In this document: piece by piece, positions 8,201 to 17,774 of the stretch | How positions within the stretch are numbered: position 1 is the stretch's first letter | Layout of the letters: each line of letters opens with the position of its first letter | Assembly (NCBI GenBank): GCA_049841135.1 | Contig: JASGHK010000005.1 | Span: 2,914,001 to 2,978,000 of the forward strand | Reading direction: 5' to 3' | Length of the DNA: 64,000 bases | Origin: JACRCT01 sp049841135 | GTDB lineage: Bacteria; Myxococcota; Myxococcia; Myxococcales; UBA5297 | Position numbers and translations under genes: made by a program | The notes under the pieces: generated by a model | Told to the model about the DNA's origin: nothing | What the model saw: only the letters and a program-made list of their open reading frames with translations | Databases searched by the model: none

Positions 8201-11142
8201 TGGTCGTCCCGGTCACGTGCACCACGCGCCAGTGGTAGAGGTCCTCGCCTTCGACCGCGAAGAGCACCCAGCGATCGGGGACGGGCACCGAGAGCATCAC
8301 CGGCGCCTCCTGCCCCACGGCGAAGGTGTCGCTGTCGACGATGATTTGCAGGGCGTCGGAGTGGTAGCCCAGCTCGCTCGTGGCGTCGGTGCCCACGTAG
8401 ACGCCGGTCTGGGCGGTGACCGCGTTGCGCCCCTTCTCCTCGCTGACCCAGCGCAGCTGGTAGTAGCCCTCGCGGCTGGGGACGAAGTCGTAGGCCAGCT
8501 CGCCCTTGGCGTCGGCCTTCACCGTGCGCTTCTCGACCTCGTCGTGGTGGTAGCCGCGGTACTTGAGCCGCCAGCCGCTGGCCGGAGGGAACGGGCCGGG
8601 CTTGCGGCGCAGCGCCTCCAGGTCCTTGCCGGAGACCTCCTTGCCGGCCGGGTCCAGCCGAGATCTCGGTCCACCACTCGCGGGTGACGCTGACCGTGCC
8701 CTCGGCGGCGACCGGCTGGTCGTTGGCGTCGAGGACCTTGAAGTCGACCGTCGCCTTCTGCTGCGGCCGGAAGATCCAGTGGCGCGGGTTGGCGTGCACG
8801 TAGAAGCGCTGCCGCGCGACGCGCACGGTGTCCGCGCCCACCACTTCGCGGCGCGAGCTGTCGGTGACCCGCGCCTCGATCCGGAACTCGAAGTCCTGGC
8901 CGGAGCCGCGCGGGGTGGGGAACTGGATGCGCGCCGCACCGCTGGCGTCGGTCTTGAGCACCTCGCGCTTGATGGTCGACGCATAGGCGGAGCGGTCGCG
9001 GTAGCCGCCGACGAAGAGGTCGTCGTAGTACCAGCCGAAGTCGCGCCACGGGCGCCAGTACGAGACGTACGGGCTCTGCTGGACCAGCACCTCGACGTTG
9101 GCGTTGGCCACGGCGCCGCCGAAGAAGTAGTCGACCTGGATCTCCGCCTCGACGGTGTCGCCCAGCCGGTAGCTCTTCGGGCGGCCGGACTCGTCGCGGG
9201 GCGTCGAGACCTTCACCGTGAACTCCGGCAGCTTGTACTCCTCCAGCCGGAAGAGCGTGGCGCTGCCGACGTGGCTGGACTGCGCGTTCCGGAAGGTGAC
9301 GCGGTACTCGCCCAGCGGGTGCTTCTCCTCGAGCTCGAGCGAGCCGGCTGCGGTGCCGAACGCGTCGAGCTCTGCCTTGCCCTCGAACGCCTTGGCCCCG
9401 CGCGGGTCGGTCACCTCCCAGTGCAGGGTCTCGCCCTTGGGCGTCGAGTAGACCGAGCCGTCGTGGGCGCGGACCACGAACTTGAACTCCACCTTCTCCT
9501 TGGGCCGGTACGCGGGGCGGTCGGTGAAGGCGTAGATGCGCCAGGAGGCGCTCCTGCCCCCAAGCACGCCGATGCTGCCTTCGGCGAGCGACTGGCGGCC
9601 GCCCAGCGAGGCGGCGACGACGTAGTTGCCGCCGTCCCGACGGGGAATCTGGAAACTCGCCACGCCCTCGGCGCCCGTCTTCGCCCTCTGCGAGGAGATC
9701 TGCTCGTCGCCGTTCGGCCAGCTGCGCTGCCAGAGCGCCACGTCGGCCCCGGCGATCGGCGCGCCGTCGGTCGCGGTGGTGACCCAGGCGATGACCTGGG
9801 TGCCCATGGCCTTGACCGTGACCACCGCGTCGGTCACGAGGATCAGGTCGCGCCGCTTGCCCTGGATGCCCGCGGCGGAGGCCTCGAGGACGTAGGCGCC
9901 GGCGGGGAGCTTGTCGGGCCAGATCAAGGTCTCGCTGCCCGGGACGTGCTTGCCCTCGTCCTTGGTCTGCCGGGTCCAGGCCTTCACCTTCTGCGCCTTG
10001 CCGAGGTCGATCTCGCGCGCGAGCCCGCCCTCGTCCTCCTCGTCGCCGGACGCCGCTTTGGCCTCGCGCTCCTTCTGCGTACGCAGCCTCAAGTCGTGGG
10101 TCAGCTCCACCCGGTAGAGCGCGAGGTCGATGGCCTTCACGTTGCGCCAGGAGAGCGACAGCTGCGGCGCGGAGTCCGGCAGGAACATTCCCGGCGCCGA
10201 GAGGTTGAGGCTCGCGCGGGTGATGTCGTCGACGCGCTCCTTCGCCGGGTCCCAGAAGCGCGACTCGCCCTTCTTGAACTCGGTCATCAGCCGCCGGTAG
10301 ACGGCCACCGCCGAGACGTAGTCCGGGGTCGAGCGCCAGCCGCCGTCCGGGGTCTGCGTCAACCGCCCCTGGTTCTCCAGGAGCTGGCCGTACTGCCACA
10401 GCGCGTCGTCGTACCAGTCGTTCGACTTGCCAGCCTTGAGCGCCGCCTCGAACTCCTCGGGGATGCGGGCGCGCGACTCGTAGTCGCCGCCGGAGTGGTA
10501 GAGCGTCATCGCCACCAGGTAGTGGCCCAGGACCTTGTCGCCGTCGGTGCGGGCGAGCTTGAGGAAGTTCTCGGCCAGGGGGAGCGGCAGGGTGCCGTAG
10601 TAGCCGTAGTAGTAGTCGGCGTCGCGCCAGGTCGGGAGCGCGGCGCGCCGCACCATGGACAGGTAGCGCTCGCGGGCCAGCTCCAGATCCGGCGCGCCGG
10701 CCCACCAGTCGAGGGCCTGCTGGTAGTAGCTGAAGCCGCTCGAGGAGCGATAGCGGCTGCCGAGCCAGTAGAAGTCGCCCAGGGACTCCTGCACCTCGGC
10801 CCAGACGCGGTCGCGGTCCTCGGGGCGGTGGGCGTTCTCGACCAGCTTCTGCAGCGCTTGCCGCGCGGCCTCGAGGCGGGTCGTGTCCGCCGACTCGGTG
10901 CCCGCCAGCGAGCGCCACTCGGTGTCGGCCAGGCGGAACGAGAGCCAGCGCTGCTCGGAGGCGGGGGCGTCGGGGAGCTTGCCGGCGGCCTCGAAGGCCT
11001 CGTGCGCCTTGGCGAAGGACTTCTCGGCGACGAGGCGCTCGGCCTGGGCTTTCGCCGAGGCGTAGTCACCGGCGGGCTTGGCGGGCGCGGCGGCCAGTAG
11101 CAGGGGCAGTGCGGCGAGGAGGGGAAGCATGGCTCGCGTCAT
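5228..11142 (-). CDS. Alpha-2-macroglobulin-like (MG2/thioester domain) protein, two frame shifts
   Basis: This is a giant exported protein of about 1970 residues related to bacterial alpha-2-macroglobulins, which trap proteases. It has a signal peptide (MTRAMLPLLAALPLLLAAAP), a helical repeat-like region, several macroglobulin beta domains, and a thioester-type motif YGCTEQTMSRFLP near residue 1420, followed by the helical thioester domain (GGWGWWKIGDSDRF). The frame changes twice. Near 8660 it passes from EWWTEIS to LDPAGKEV. At 6299-6303 deleting one T of GATTC restores EEAKILVQNLEDG. Otherwise all segments are intact, so sequence error is likely. No penicillin-binding protein partner (PbpC) is next to it. 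Confidence 0.85.
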
Positions 11143-11214
11143 GGACGAGGGCTCCGGGCTGCGGGAGGACGACAGTGTATGCCGCGGGGTAGGGCGGGAC
11201 CGAGAGGCGGTCCA

Positions 11215-11262
11215 TCGGTCCCATGAGTCCCATCGGTCTCATAAGTCCCATGAGACCCTTAA
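11215..11262. repeat. Imperfect hexamer-based tandem repeat
   Basis: The stretch alternates CCCAT and GTCTC/GTCCC-like units (GGTCCCATGAGTCCCATCGG and variants), read on the other strand as GGGACTNATG units. It lies between the divergent macroglobulin and lipoprotein genes. Such simple repeats are prone to length change and could alter promoter spacing. Confidence 0.55.
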
Positions 11263-11341
11263 CCCCGGAGGAGGCAGAATGCGGACCCGAGACTGCCGGC
11301 GTGGGAGCTGGCACGCCCGACTGGGGCCGAAGGAGCCGTTC

Positions 11342-12664
11342 ATGAAGCGCGAAGTCGCCAAGTACCTCCTGCCCGCGTTGCTGCTGGCGATGGGCTGTCC
11401 ACCTGCGTCGAACGAAGGCGCCGACACGGGAGGCACTACCGGCGCCTCGGATGCGGCAGGAGCGGCGGGCGACGGTGGGGGAACCTCGTCGGGCGGCGAC
11501 GGCTCCGTGATCGCGAGCGGCGACGGCAGCGTGACCACCAGCGGCGACGGCAGCGTGACCACGGTAGGCGACGGCGGCCACGCGACGGCGGGCGACGGGG
11601 GCGGCGCGACGACCCTCGATGGCAGCGTCGCGACGACCGGCGACGGCGGGACCGGGCCTGGACCGTGGACGCTGGTGGGGTTCTCGAGCCGAACCATTGC
11701 TGACGGCGGTGGCCTGGTGGAGTTCCGGTCGATCGATCCGGTGTCGGGTGCATCGAGCATCATCAAGGCCGAGCCCGAGATCTCCTGGGTGGCGTCGGGG
11801 AGCCGGGCGTACGCGGCGTCGGCCAAGCGCATCCACCTGGTCGGCGGCGCTCGCGAGCCGGGGTACCGCTCCTATCTCTTCACGATCGACGCAATCACCG
11901 GCGACCTCGTCGCCAGCCCGGCCATCGAGCTGATGAAGCCCGCCCCGGCCGACGGCGGCTGGGCCCAGGACTACAACTGGTCGGGCGGTCTCGGTGTGCG
12001 CTCCGACGGCACGCTGGTGGGGCTGACCTGGGCGGAGAGCGGCGACGCCGGCGTCGAGCAGGTCCGGTCGATCGATCCGGCGACGGGCTCGACGGCGCTC
12101 GTCGGCTCGGCCCCTGGGCTGGACTGGGTGACCGTCGGCGGCACGGGCTTCGACCCGGTGAAAGACGTCTTCTACGCCATCGGGTCCTCGAACAGCGACT
12201 CGCGCAGCCGCCTCTTCACGGTGGACGCCAAGACCGGCGCGGTCCTGGCGAGCCCGCTGCTGGACACGGAGGCGACCGGCGACGGAGGCAGCTCGCCGAG
12301 CTTCTCTTCGGGGCTCGCCGTCCGGTCCGACGGGACCCTCTTGGGGCTGCTGATCGACTTTGGCAGCGACCTGCAGGCCCTGGCCGAGCTGCGGTCCATC
12401 GACCCGGCGACCGGCGCGACGACGGTGATCAAGAAGGTGACGGGCCTGGACTTCGTGATGATGGACGAGATCGTCCTCGACCGGGCACGCGACGTGCTCT
12501 GGCTCCTCGGCGAGTTCAACCACTACAGCGAGTCGCGGGTCGTGGCTATCGACGCCAAGACGGGTGAGGTGCTCTCGAGCCCGACGCTCGACGGGACCGA
12601 CGGCGGCACGGCCGACGGCGGCTGGGGCCCGACCTGGACGGGCGGCCTCTTCATCGTCCGGTGA
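11342..12664 (+). CDS. Lipoprotein with Asp/Gly/Ser-rich linker and propeller-like repeats
   Basis: The 440-residue protein begins MKREVAKYLLPALLLAMGC, a lipoprotein signal with Cys19 as the lipidation site. AAGGAG precedes the ATG. Residues 25-100 are low-complexity GDGSVTT-type repeats, probably a flexible tether. The rest contains recurring units of the form RSIDPATG...LDW/FV...AIDAKTG...SDGTLLGL, suggesting a beta-propeller on the cell surface. It resembles large families of uncharacterised myxobacterial surface lipoproteins. The ligand is unknown. Any upstream extension would cross the hexamer repeats and is unlikely. Confidence 0.8.
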   Translation: MKREVAKYLLPALLLAMGCPPASNEGADTGGTTGASDAAGAAGDGGGTSSGGDGSVIASGDGSVTTSGDGSVTTVGDGGHATAGDGGGATTLDGSVATTGDGGTGPGPWTLVGFSSRTIADGGGLVEFRSIDPVSGASSIIKAEPEISWVASGSRAYAASAKRIHLVGGAREPGYRSYLFTIDAITGDLVASPAIELMKPAPADGGWAQDYNWSGGLGVRSDGTLVGLTWAESGDAGVEQVRSIDPATGSTALVGSAPGLDWVTVGGTGFDPVKDVFYAIGSSNSDSRSRLFTVDAKTGAVLASPLLDTEATGDGGSSPSFSSGLAVRSDGTLLGLLIDFGSDLQALAELRSIDPATGATTVIKKVTGLDFVMMDEIVLDRARDVLWLLGEFNHYSESRVVAIDAKTGEVLSSPTLDGTDGGTADGGWGPTWTGGLFIVR

Positions 12665-12672
12665 AAGGGCCA

Positions 12673-13440
12673 ATGAGCCGCGTCGTCGCCGGGGGCCTGA
12701 GCCTCGAGTACCGGGAGCACCCGGCGACGCGGCCGGAGCGCCCGGCGCTGGTGCTGCTCCACGACGGCCTGGGCTGCGCTGCCTCCTGGCGCGATTTCCC
12801 GGAGAAGCTCGCCGCGCGCACCGGCTGCCGGACGCTGGTCTATTCGCGGCCCGGCTACGGCAAGTCGGACGCCTACTCGACGCCGCGCACGCGCGACTAC
12901 CTGCAGCGCGAGGCGCGCGAGGTGCTGCCGCGGCTCCTCACGGCGCTCGCGGTCGAGCGCCCGGTGCTGGTGGGCCACAGCGACGGCGGGACCATCGCAC
13001 TGCTCTTCGCGGCCGCCTTCCCGGCGATGCCGCGGGGCGTGGTGGCGATGGCCCCGCACGAGTTCGTGGAGGAGAAGACGCTGGCCGGCATCCGCGAGAC
13101 GTGCCGCCAGTGGCAGACGACGGATCTGCGCGAGAAGCTGGCCCGCTACCACCCCGACCCGGCGCGGGTGTTCGCCGACTGGAGCGAGACCTGGCTCTCG
13201 CCCGGCTTCCGGGAATGGAACATCGAGCAGGAGCTGAGCGCCATCCGCTGCCCGGTGCTGGCCATCCAGGGCGCGGACGACGAGTACGCGAGCCTGCGGC
13301 AGATCCAGGTCATCGCCGAGCGTGTACCTGGCACCGAGCTGCTCGAGCTTTCCGAGTGCCGGCACTCGCCGCACCGCGACCAGCCCGAGGCCGTCCTGTC
13401 CGCGATCGCTGCGTTCGTCGAGGGCCTGGACCGGACCTGA
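12673..13440 (+). CDS. Alpha/beta hydrolase
   Basis: This protein of about 255 residues has the alpha/beta-hydrolase fold: HDGLG oxyanion loop, nucleophile elbow GHSDGG (Ser at about residue 98), catalytic Asp in QGADDEYA, and His in CRHSPHRD. It is a cytoplasmic serine hydrolase such as an esterase or lactonase; the substrate cannot be told. A GTG at 12661 overlaps the stop of the preceding lipoprotein gene (GTGA), so translational coupling with a slightly longer start is possible. The ATG at 12673 was preferred because it gives a typical family N-terminus. Confidence 0.85.
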   Translation: MSRVVAGGLSLEYREHPATRPERPALVLLHDGLGCAASWRDFPEKLAARTGCRTLVYSRPGYGKSDAYSTPRTRDYLQREAREVLPRLLTALAVERPVLVGHSDGGTIALLFAAAFPAMPRGVVAMAPHEFVEEKTLAGIRETCRQWQTTDLREKLARYHPDPARVFADWSETWLSPGFREWNIEQELSAIRCPVLAIQGADDEYASLRQIQVIAERVPGTELLELSECRHSPHRDQPEAVLSAIAAFVEGLDRT

Positions 13441-13461
13441 GCCGGGTCCGAGCCCACTCGC

Positions 13462-14575
13462 CTACGCCGGCCTCTCCGTCCTGCCGTCCGCGTGGCGCGC
13501 GAACCGTCCGGCCTCGCGCGGATGGACGGGATCGTCACTGGGCCAGGGCCAACCGCCGAACTGCGTGCGCCGGTAGTCCGCGAACGCCTGGCGGATCTCC
13601 TCGCGCGTATTCATCACGAAGGGCCCCTCCTGGACGACCGGCTCGCCGATCGGCCTGCCCTGCAGGAGCAGCAGCTCCACCTGGGTGTCGGCGCTCGCCA
13701 GCTCCACCGCGCGGTCCGGAATGAGCTGGATCGCGTGTGGCCCGCCGACCACGCGCCCGCCGACGCGCAGCCCCTGGCCAGCGAAGAAGTAGAGCACGCG
13801 GTTGGTCCCGGGCCTGGCGGCGGGCAGCGTCCACCGAGAGCGGCGGTCGAGCACGACGCTCCAGATGGCCAGGTCCGACTCGGTCCGGGTCGCCCACGAC
13901 CGCGGCGGCGGAGCGAGCGGTTTCGCGTCCGCGAGCGCGCCGGCGATGACGGTGACCTCGGCCCTACCCGGCCCCTTGGGATCCTTGAAGACCCGGCGCG
14001 GCACCGCCTCGCGCCAGAACATTCTCGTAGTGCGGGTCGGCGAACTTGTCGGCCGCCGGCAGGTTCAGCCAGACCTGGAACAGCTCCAGCGGGTTCGGCT
14101 GGCCGCGCTCGAGGAGCGGGAACATCTCCGCGTGCAGCACGCCCGCGCCGGCGGTGAGCCACTGCACGTCGCCGCCGCCGTAGCGCCCCGAGCCGCCGAG
14201 CGAGTCCGAGTGGTCGATGGTCCCGCGGCGCACGATGGTCACCGTCTCGAAGCCGCGGTGCGGGTGGTGCGGGAAGCCCGGGACGTTGAGGCCGTGGTAC
14301 ATGCGCCAGCCGTCCTTGCCGGCGAAGTCCTGGCCCAGTTCGCGGCCGACGAGCGATGCGGCGGGCCCAAGCTTCTCGTCCCCGGCCGGGTAGCGGTCGT
14401 CGTGGTGGGCGCAGAAGAGGAACGGGTCGAGCATCGGCCAGAACATGCCCAGCGGCTGGGCGCTCACGATGGGGTTCGGCTCGGGTGCGGCGGCGGCTTC
14501 CACGCGCTTGGTGGCGGCTCCTGCGGCGGCGACGGCGAGTCCCTGCAACGCTGCTCTGCGGCTCATGGCGATCAC
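13462..14575 (-). CDS. Pirin family protein with twin-arginine signal (one frame shift)
   Basis: This is a bicupin pirin-like protein. It keeps the pirin metal-site signature (PGFPHHPHRGFETVTI, then a GGDVQWLTAGAGVLHAEMF segment). Pirins bind iron or act as quercetin dioxygenases. The N-terminus MSRRAALQGLAVAAAGAAT is a twin-arginine signal, so this copy is probably exported folded, which is uncommon. The start GTG at 14575 has GGGAG 5 bp upstream; the ATG at 14566 is an alternative. At 14021-14026 one extra base (GAGAATG for GAGATG) breaks the frame: ADPHYE joins MFWREAVPRRV. Repaired length is about 370 residues. Confidence 0.85.
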
Positions 14576-14607
14576 GCTCGCTCCCTCTGCCGAGCCTCAC
14601 CCCCTGA

Positions 14608-14644
14608 CCCCCTCTCCGGCTTCGCGGGCTTCGCGGAGAGGGGG
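14608..14644. repeat. 11-bp perfect inverted repeat (hairpin)
   Basis: CCCCCTCTCCG and CGGAGAGGGGG are separated by 15 bp. The element lies between the divergent pirin and DUF2062 genes, so it is not a simple terminator. It resembles the CCCTCTCC...GGAGAGGG intergenic palindromes scattered in many GC-rich genomes. Confidence 0.6.
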
Positions 14645-14773
14645 AACCCGGGCTCACACCCCGTGGCTGACGGCGGTCCTTGGATGCACGGGACGGCTCG
14701 GCGGTCCGCCCCGGACGGGAGTGGCGGACAGCCTCTGGCAACGAGGCGCCAATGGGCCGCATCGGAACCGCAT

Positions 14774-15229
14774 ATGCGCACGTGGCTTCGGAAGATCCTT
14801 CAGGTCCGCGACACGCCGGAGGCTCAGGCCCGCGGCCTGGCGATCGGCGTCTTCTTCGGCATCTCGCCGCTCTTCGGCCTGCAGACGCTTCTGGCCATCG
14901 CGCTGAGCCACCTCACGCAGGGGAACAAAGTCCTCGCCGTGGCCGGGACCGCCGTGAGCAACCCGATCACCTCGCTGCCGCTGTACGGCGCCTGCTACGC
15001 GGTCGGCCGGACGCTGCTGGGCGGCACCTCGCCGCTGCCGGACTGGTCGACGCTGACGAGCACGAGCGCGCTCATCGCGCTGGGCCCACGCTTCCTGCTC
15101 GAGCTGGCGGTCGGGAGCATGCTCGTCGCTGGCCTCGGCGGCCTGGCGACTTACCTGCTCTCCTCGCGGCTCCTGGGCCTGCTCGGGCGGTGGTCGCGGC
15201 GAAGCGCCGAGCAGCCGGCGGAGGGCTGA
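14774..15229 (+). CDS. DUF2062 domain membrane protein
   Basis: The 151-residue protein fits DUF2062: a basic N-terminus, ARGLAIGVFFGISPLFGLQT, the conserved NPITSLPLY turn, and three or four transmembrane helices. It is an inner-membrane protein of unknown role; the family often sits near cell-envelope or lipid genes. The ATG at 14774 was chosen because the family N-terminus begins there. The coding frame extends upstream without supporting similarity. Confidence 0.85.
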   Translation: MRTWLRKILQVRDTPEAQARGLAIGVFFGISPLFGLQTLLAIALSHLTQGNKVLAVAGTAVSNPITSLPLYGACYAVGRTLLGGTSPLPDWSTLTSTSALIALGPRFLLELAVGSMLVAGLGGLATYLLSSRLLGLLGRWSRRSAEQPAEG

Positions 15230-15234
15230 GGGCC

Positions 15235-15642
15235 TCAATCGTCCAGCTCTCCTCGAGGAGTGTTCCGGCGGGAGAGCAAGGCGCCGCCTGCGGTCACCAA
15301 CGCGAAGACCGCCAGCGTGACGGCCAGGCCTCCGGCGAGCATCAAGCCCGTCGACTTGGCGATCTCCGCCGCGATCGATTCAGTCCTGCCCTTGGCCAGC
15401 AACCGCAACGCGGCGACGGTCGAAGCGACGGAGAGGAACCCCATCACCGAGAAGGCCAGCGCCGCGCGGCGGGCGCCGCTCGTCCGTGCAGCCATCGCCT
15501 TGGTCAGCACCAGGACCGCGACCGCCCCGCCTGTCACCGCGGCGAGGCCGATCCACGGCGCGGAGAGCCCGAGCAGGACGCCGGCGGTCGCCGAGGCGCC
15601 GGCGCCGAAGCTGGCGACGGCCACGGGCTCGATGAGGTTCAC
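15235..15642 (-). CDS. Small multipass membrane protein
   Basis: The 135-residue product has four hydrophobic segments (about 5-25, 28-48, 62-82 and 98-120), with an ATG start and an RRN basic C-terminus. It overlaps nothing, but ends five bases from the stop of the convergent DUF2062 gene and starts 13 bp after the stop of the OmpA fusion gene on the same strand, so it may be cotranscribed with that gene. The family is not recognised. Confidence 0.65.
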   Translation of the reverse strand: MNLIEPVAVASFGAGASATAGVLLGLSAPWIGLAAVTGGAVAVLVLTKAMAARTSGARRAALAFSVMGFLSVASTVAALRLLAKGRTESIAAEIAKSTGLMLAGGLAVTLAVFALVTAGGALLSRRNTPRGELDD

Positions 15643-15655
15643 GGCGACCGGACGC

Positions 15656-17183
15656 TCACTCGCGCTCGGCGGCGATGACGACCTTGATGTCGGTGCGCCG
15701 GTTGCGCTGCCGGCCCGCCTCGGTGTTGTTCGGCGCCACCGGGTTGTCGGGGCCCAGGCCCACCGTCTTGAAGCGGTTCTCGGGCAGGCCGAAGGTCTTG
15801 GCGAGGTAGGTCTTCACGGTCTCCGCCCGCTTCTTGGAGAAGCTCGATGTTCCCCTTGCGCGGGCCGGTGGAGTCGGTGTTGCCCTCGATCTGCAGGTAG
15901 GTCGCGCCGAAGGAGATGAGCGTCTGCCCGAGCACGTCGAGCATGACCTCCGAGCCGGACATCATCTCGGCGGAGCCGGGGACGAAGTTGATGGAGAGCT
16001 GGCGGTTGATGATGCCCTTGTCCTTGGCGGAGAGCTCCTTCTCCAGCGCCTTGAGCTGGACCTCCTGCACCTCCTGGCCCGCGTACTCGCCCGCAATGGC
16101 GTTGAGGTACTTGGGTTCCATCCAGGTCTTGGCGTCGACGGGCGTCGAGATCTTGCCTAGCCGCCGGTAGGCCTCGAAGGCCTCGGTGAAGAGCGTCTCG
16201 TAGTGCGCCTTGCCGCCCTTGAGCCCGTAGAACTGTGCGTTGTCGGCGAACGGGGTCAGCTTCAGGCCCGAGAGCATCCCCTCGACGTCGCCAGCCGGGA
16301 GCTTGAGCGCGACGGACACCTTCTCGGTGTGCGCCTTGGCGTCCTTCTGCACCTCGGCCATGCCCTTGAACCAGCCGCGCACGAACGCCTCCAGCTCCTT
16401 CGACTTGCTGGCGAGCGCGGTCGGTGAGGCGACGAGCGTGTCGGCGATGACGTTGGTCGCGGCCGCGGTGGTGATGAGCAGGTGCGCCTTCGACTTGGCG
16501 GAGTCCTTGACCGCGTCGTCCAGGAACGGCTGCCAGGAGACCATGGCGTCGACCTTGCCGGAGGTGAAGGCCTCCTTGACCTGGGAAGGCTCGCCGAAGA
16601 ACTGGAAGGAGACGGTCGCCTTCTCGTCGGCGGTCAGGCCGGACTGCGAGAGCAGGTAGAGCGCGAACCAGTGCGACGGCGAGAACTCGAGCACCGCCAC
16701 CTTCTTGCCCTTGAGGTCTTCGATGGTCTTGATGTCGCCCTTGGCCACGAGGCCGTCGCCGCCGCGCGACCAGTCCTGCAGGAAGAGCGCGCGCGCCGCG
16801 AACGGCTCCTTCTCGGAGGCGAGCACGCTGGCCTCGCGGGCCCAGGAGTCGACGGTGTCCCACATGACGTCGACCTTCCCGGCCTTGAGCTCGGCGAGCT
16901 TGGCGACCGGGTCGTCGATGATCTTGAACTCCACCTGGAGGCCGAGCCCGTCGTAGATCGAGCCCTTGGCGGTGGTCAGCCCGCCGTTGGCGACGATGCC
17001 CGGAGCGTGGCCGGCCCAGGTGTTGATTGCCACGACGAGCGGCTTGGCTGCCACCGGCCCGGGCTTGGCGGCCTCCGCCTTCTCGGTCGTCTCCGCCTTG
17101 GGCGCCTCCTTCTTCTGCTCACAGCCAGCAAGGACAAGCGCGACGGCGACGACGGTCAGCGACATCCACGAGGTTCGGGTCAT
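15656..17183 (-). CDS. ABC-type substrate-binding protein fused to OmpA domain (one frame shift)
   Basis: The protein of about 508 residues has a lipoprotein signal (TVVAVALVLAGC), a periplasmic binding domain of the NMT1/SsuA nitrate-sulfonate-taurine type (INTWAGHAPG, KVDVMWDTVDSW, LKGKKVAVLEFSPSHW), then an OmpA C-terminal peptidoglycan-binding domain (INFVPGSAEM, IEGNTDSTG, NRRTDIKVVI). At 15839-15845 an extra base (GAGCTTCTCC for GAGCTCTCC) breaks the frame; repair gives GNIELSKKRAETVKTYLA. No permease or ATPase gene is next to it, so it may be a sensor or wall-tethered binder rather than part of a transporter. GGAGGG precedes the ATG at 17183. Confidence 0.85.
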
Positions 17184-17268
17184 GGTCCAGCCCTCCATGG
17201 GGCAAGGGCATATCACCGATCTCGAGAGTGGACGCAGGGGCACCGGACGAAGGAGCACGGCCGCGGAT

Positions 17269-17388
17269 GGCACGGACGCGGGTGGCATGGACGCGGATGG
17301 CATGGACGCGGATGGCATGGACGCGGGCGGCACGGACGCGGGCGGCACGGACGCGGGCGGCACGGACGTGGGCGGCACGGACGCACCG
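17269..17388. repeat. 15-bp tandem minisatellite, about eight units
   Basis: Units of the form GGC(A/G)(C/T)GGACGCGG(G/A)(T/C) repeat from 17269 to 17388, seven full-length plus one diverged. The block lies 86 bp before the start of the substrate-binding/OmpA gene. The period is a multiple of three, so on the minus strand it reads as a PPAS(V/M)-type pentapeptide repeat, but no initiation signal supports translation. Slippage here could vary the leader length of the gene. Confidence 0.8.
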
Positions 17389-17403
17389 GTCCGTGGCGTT
17401 TGC

Positions 17404-17453
17404 CGGCGGCTGAAGCCGCGCCTGACGATGCAAAGCCCGCCTGCGCGGGCTGA
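17404..17453 (+). repeat. REP-like palindromic element, copy 1
   Basis: CGGCGGCTGAAGCCGCGCCT begins a 50-bp element holding two palindromes (GCGGCTGAAGCCGC and AGCCCGCCTGCGCGGGCT). An inverted, slightly different copy lies at 17532-17581. Paired inverted copies of this layout are typical of REP/BIME or RAYT-mobilised sequences. Confidence 0.7.
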
Positions 17454-17485
17454 GTGGTGACCAGATCAGAAGGTGCCGGCTGGAT

Positions 17486-17764
17486 CTACAGCCTCAGGAC
17501 GTCCTGAGCAGGAACCCAAACGTTGACATCCCAGCCCGCGAAGGCGGGCTTCGAAATGTCAGGCGCGACTTCAGTCGCCGGCTCCCTCTTGGCGACCGAG
17601 GCGACAGGCGCCGCGGGCGCCACTGCTGGCTCGGAAGCAGGCTTGGCGGGCTCGGCGGGCACCGCAGGCGGCGGTGGCAACGGTGGCAGCGGCTGTGGGG
17701 TCGCAACCGGCAGTGGCTGGGCCGGCGGCGCGATGGCTGGGGTGGCCTTCTTGGCGTGCCCCTC
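17486..17764 (-). other. Pro/Ala-rich open frame of doubtful coding status
   Basis: Downstream of the TPR gene stop at 17775 an open minus-strand frame encodes a Pro/Ala-rich stretch (PPAQPLPVATPQPLPPLPPP and more) ending in WVPAQDVLRL. It has no clear start of its own and runs through REP-like copy 2, which argues against an established gene. It might be a former C-terminal extension of the TPR protein put out of frame. The remainder of 17184-17774 is the minisatellite and the two REP-like copies. Confidence 0.25.
17532..17581 (-). repeat. REP-like palindromic element, copy 2
   Basis: The reverse complement starts CCGGCGACTGAAGTCGCGCC and matches copy 1 along its whole length with compensatory changes in both stems (GCGACTGAAGTCGC for GCGGCTGAAGCCGC). 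Compensatory change suggests that the secondary structure, not the sequence, has been kept. Confidence 0.7.
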
Positions 17765-17774
17765 GGCGGGGGGC

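Noticed and set aside
8563..11100. Long open frames antisense to the macroglobulin gene
   Set aside because: High GC leaves opposite-strand frames open by chance; their peptides are Arg/Gly/Ala-rich without motifs, while the minus strand shows clear domains.
13802..14773. N-terminal extension of the DUF2062 gene
   Set aside because: It would lie antisense to the pirin gene and cross a hairpin; the family N-terminus starts at 14774.
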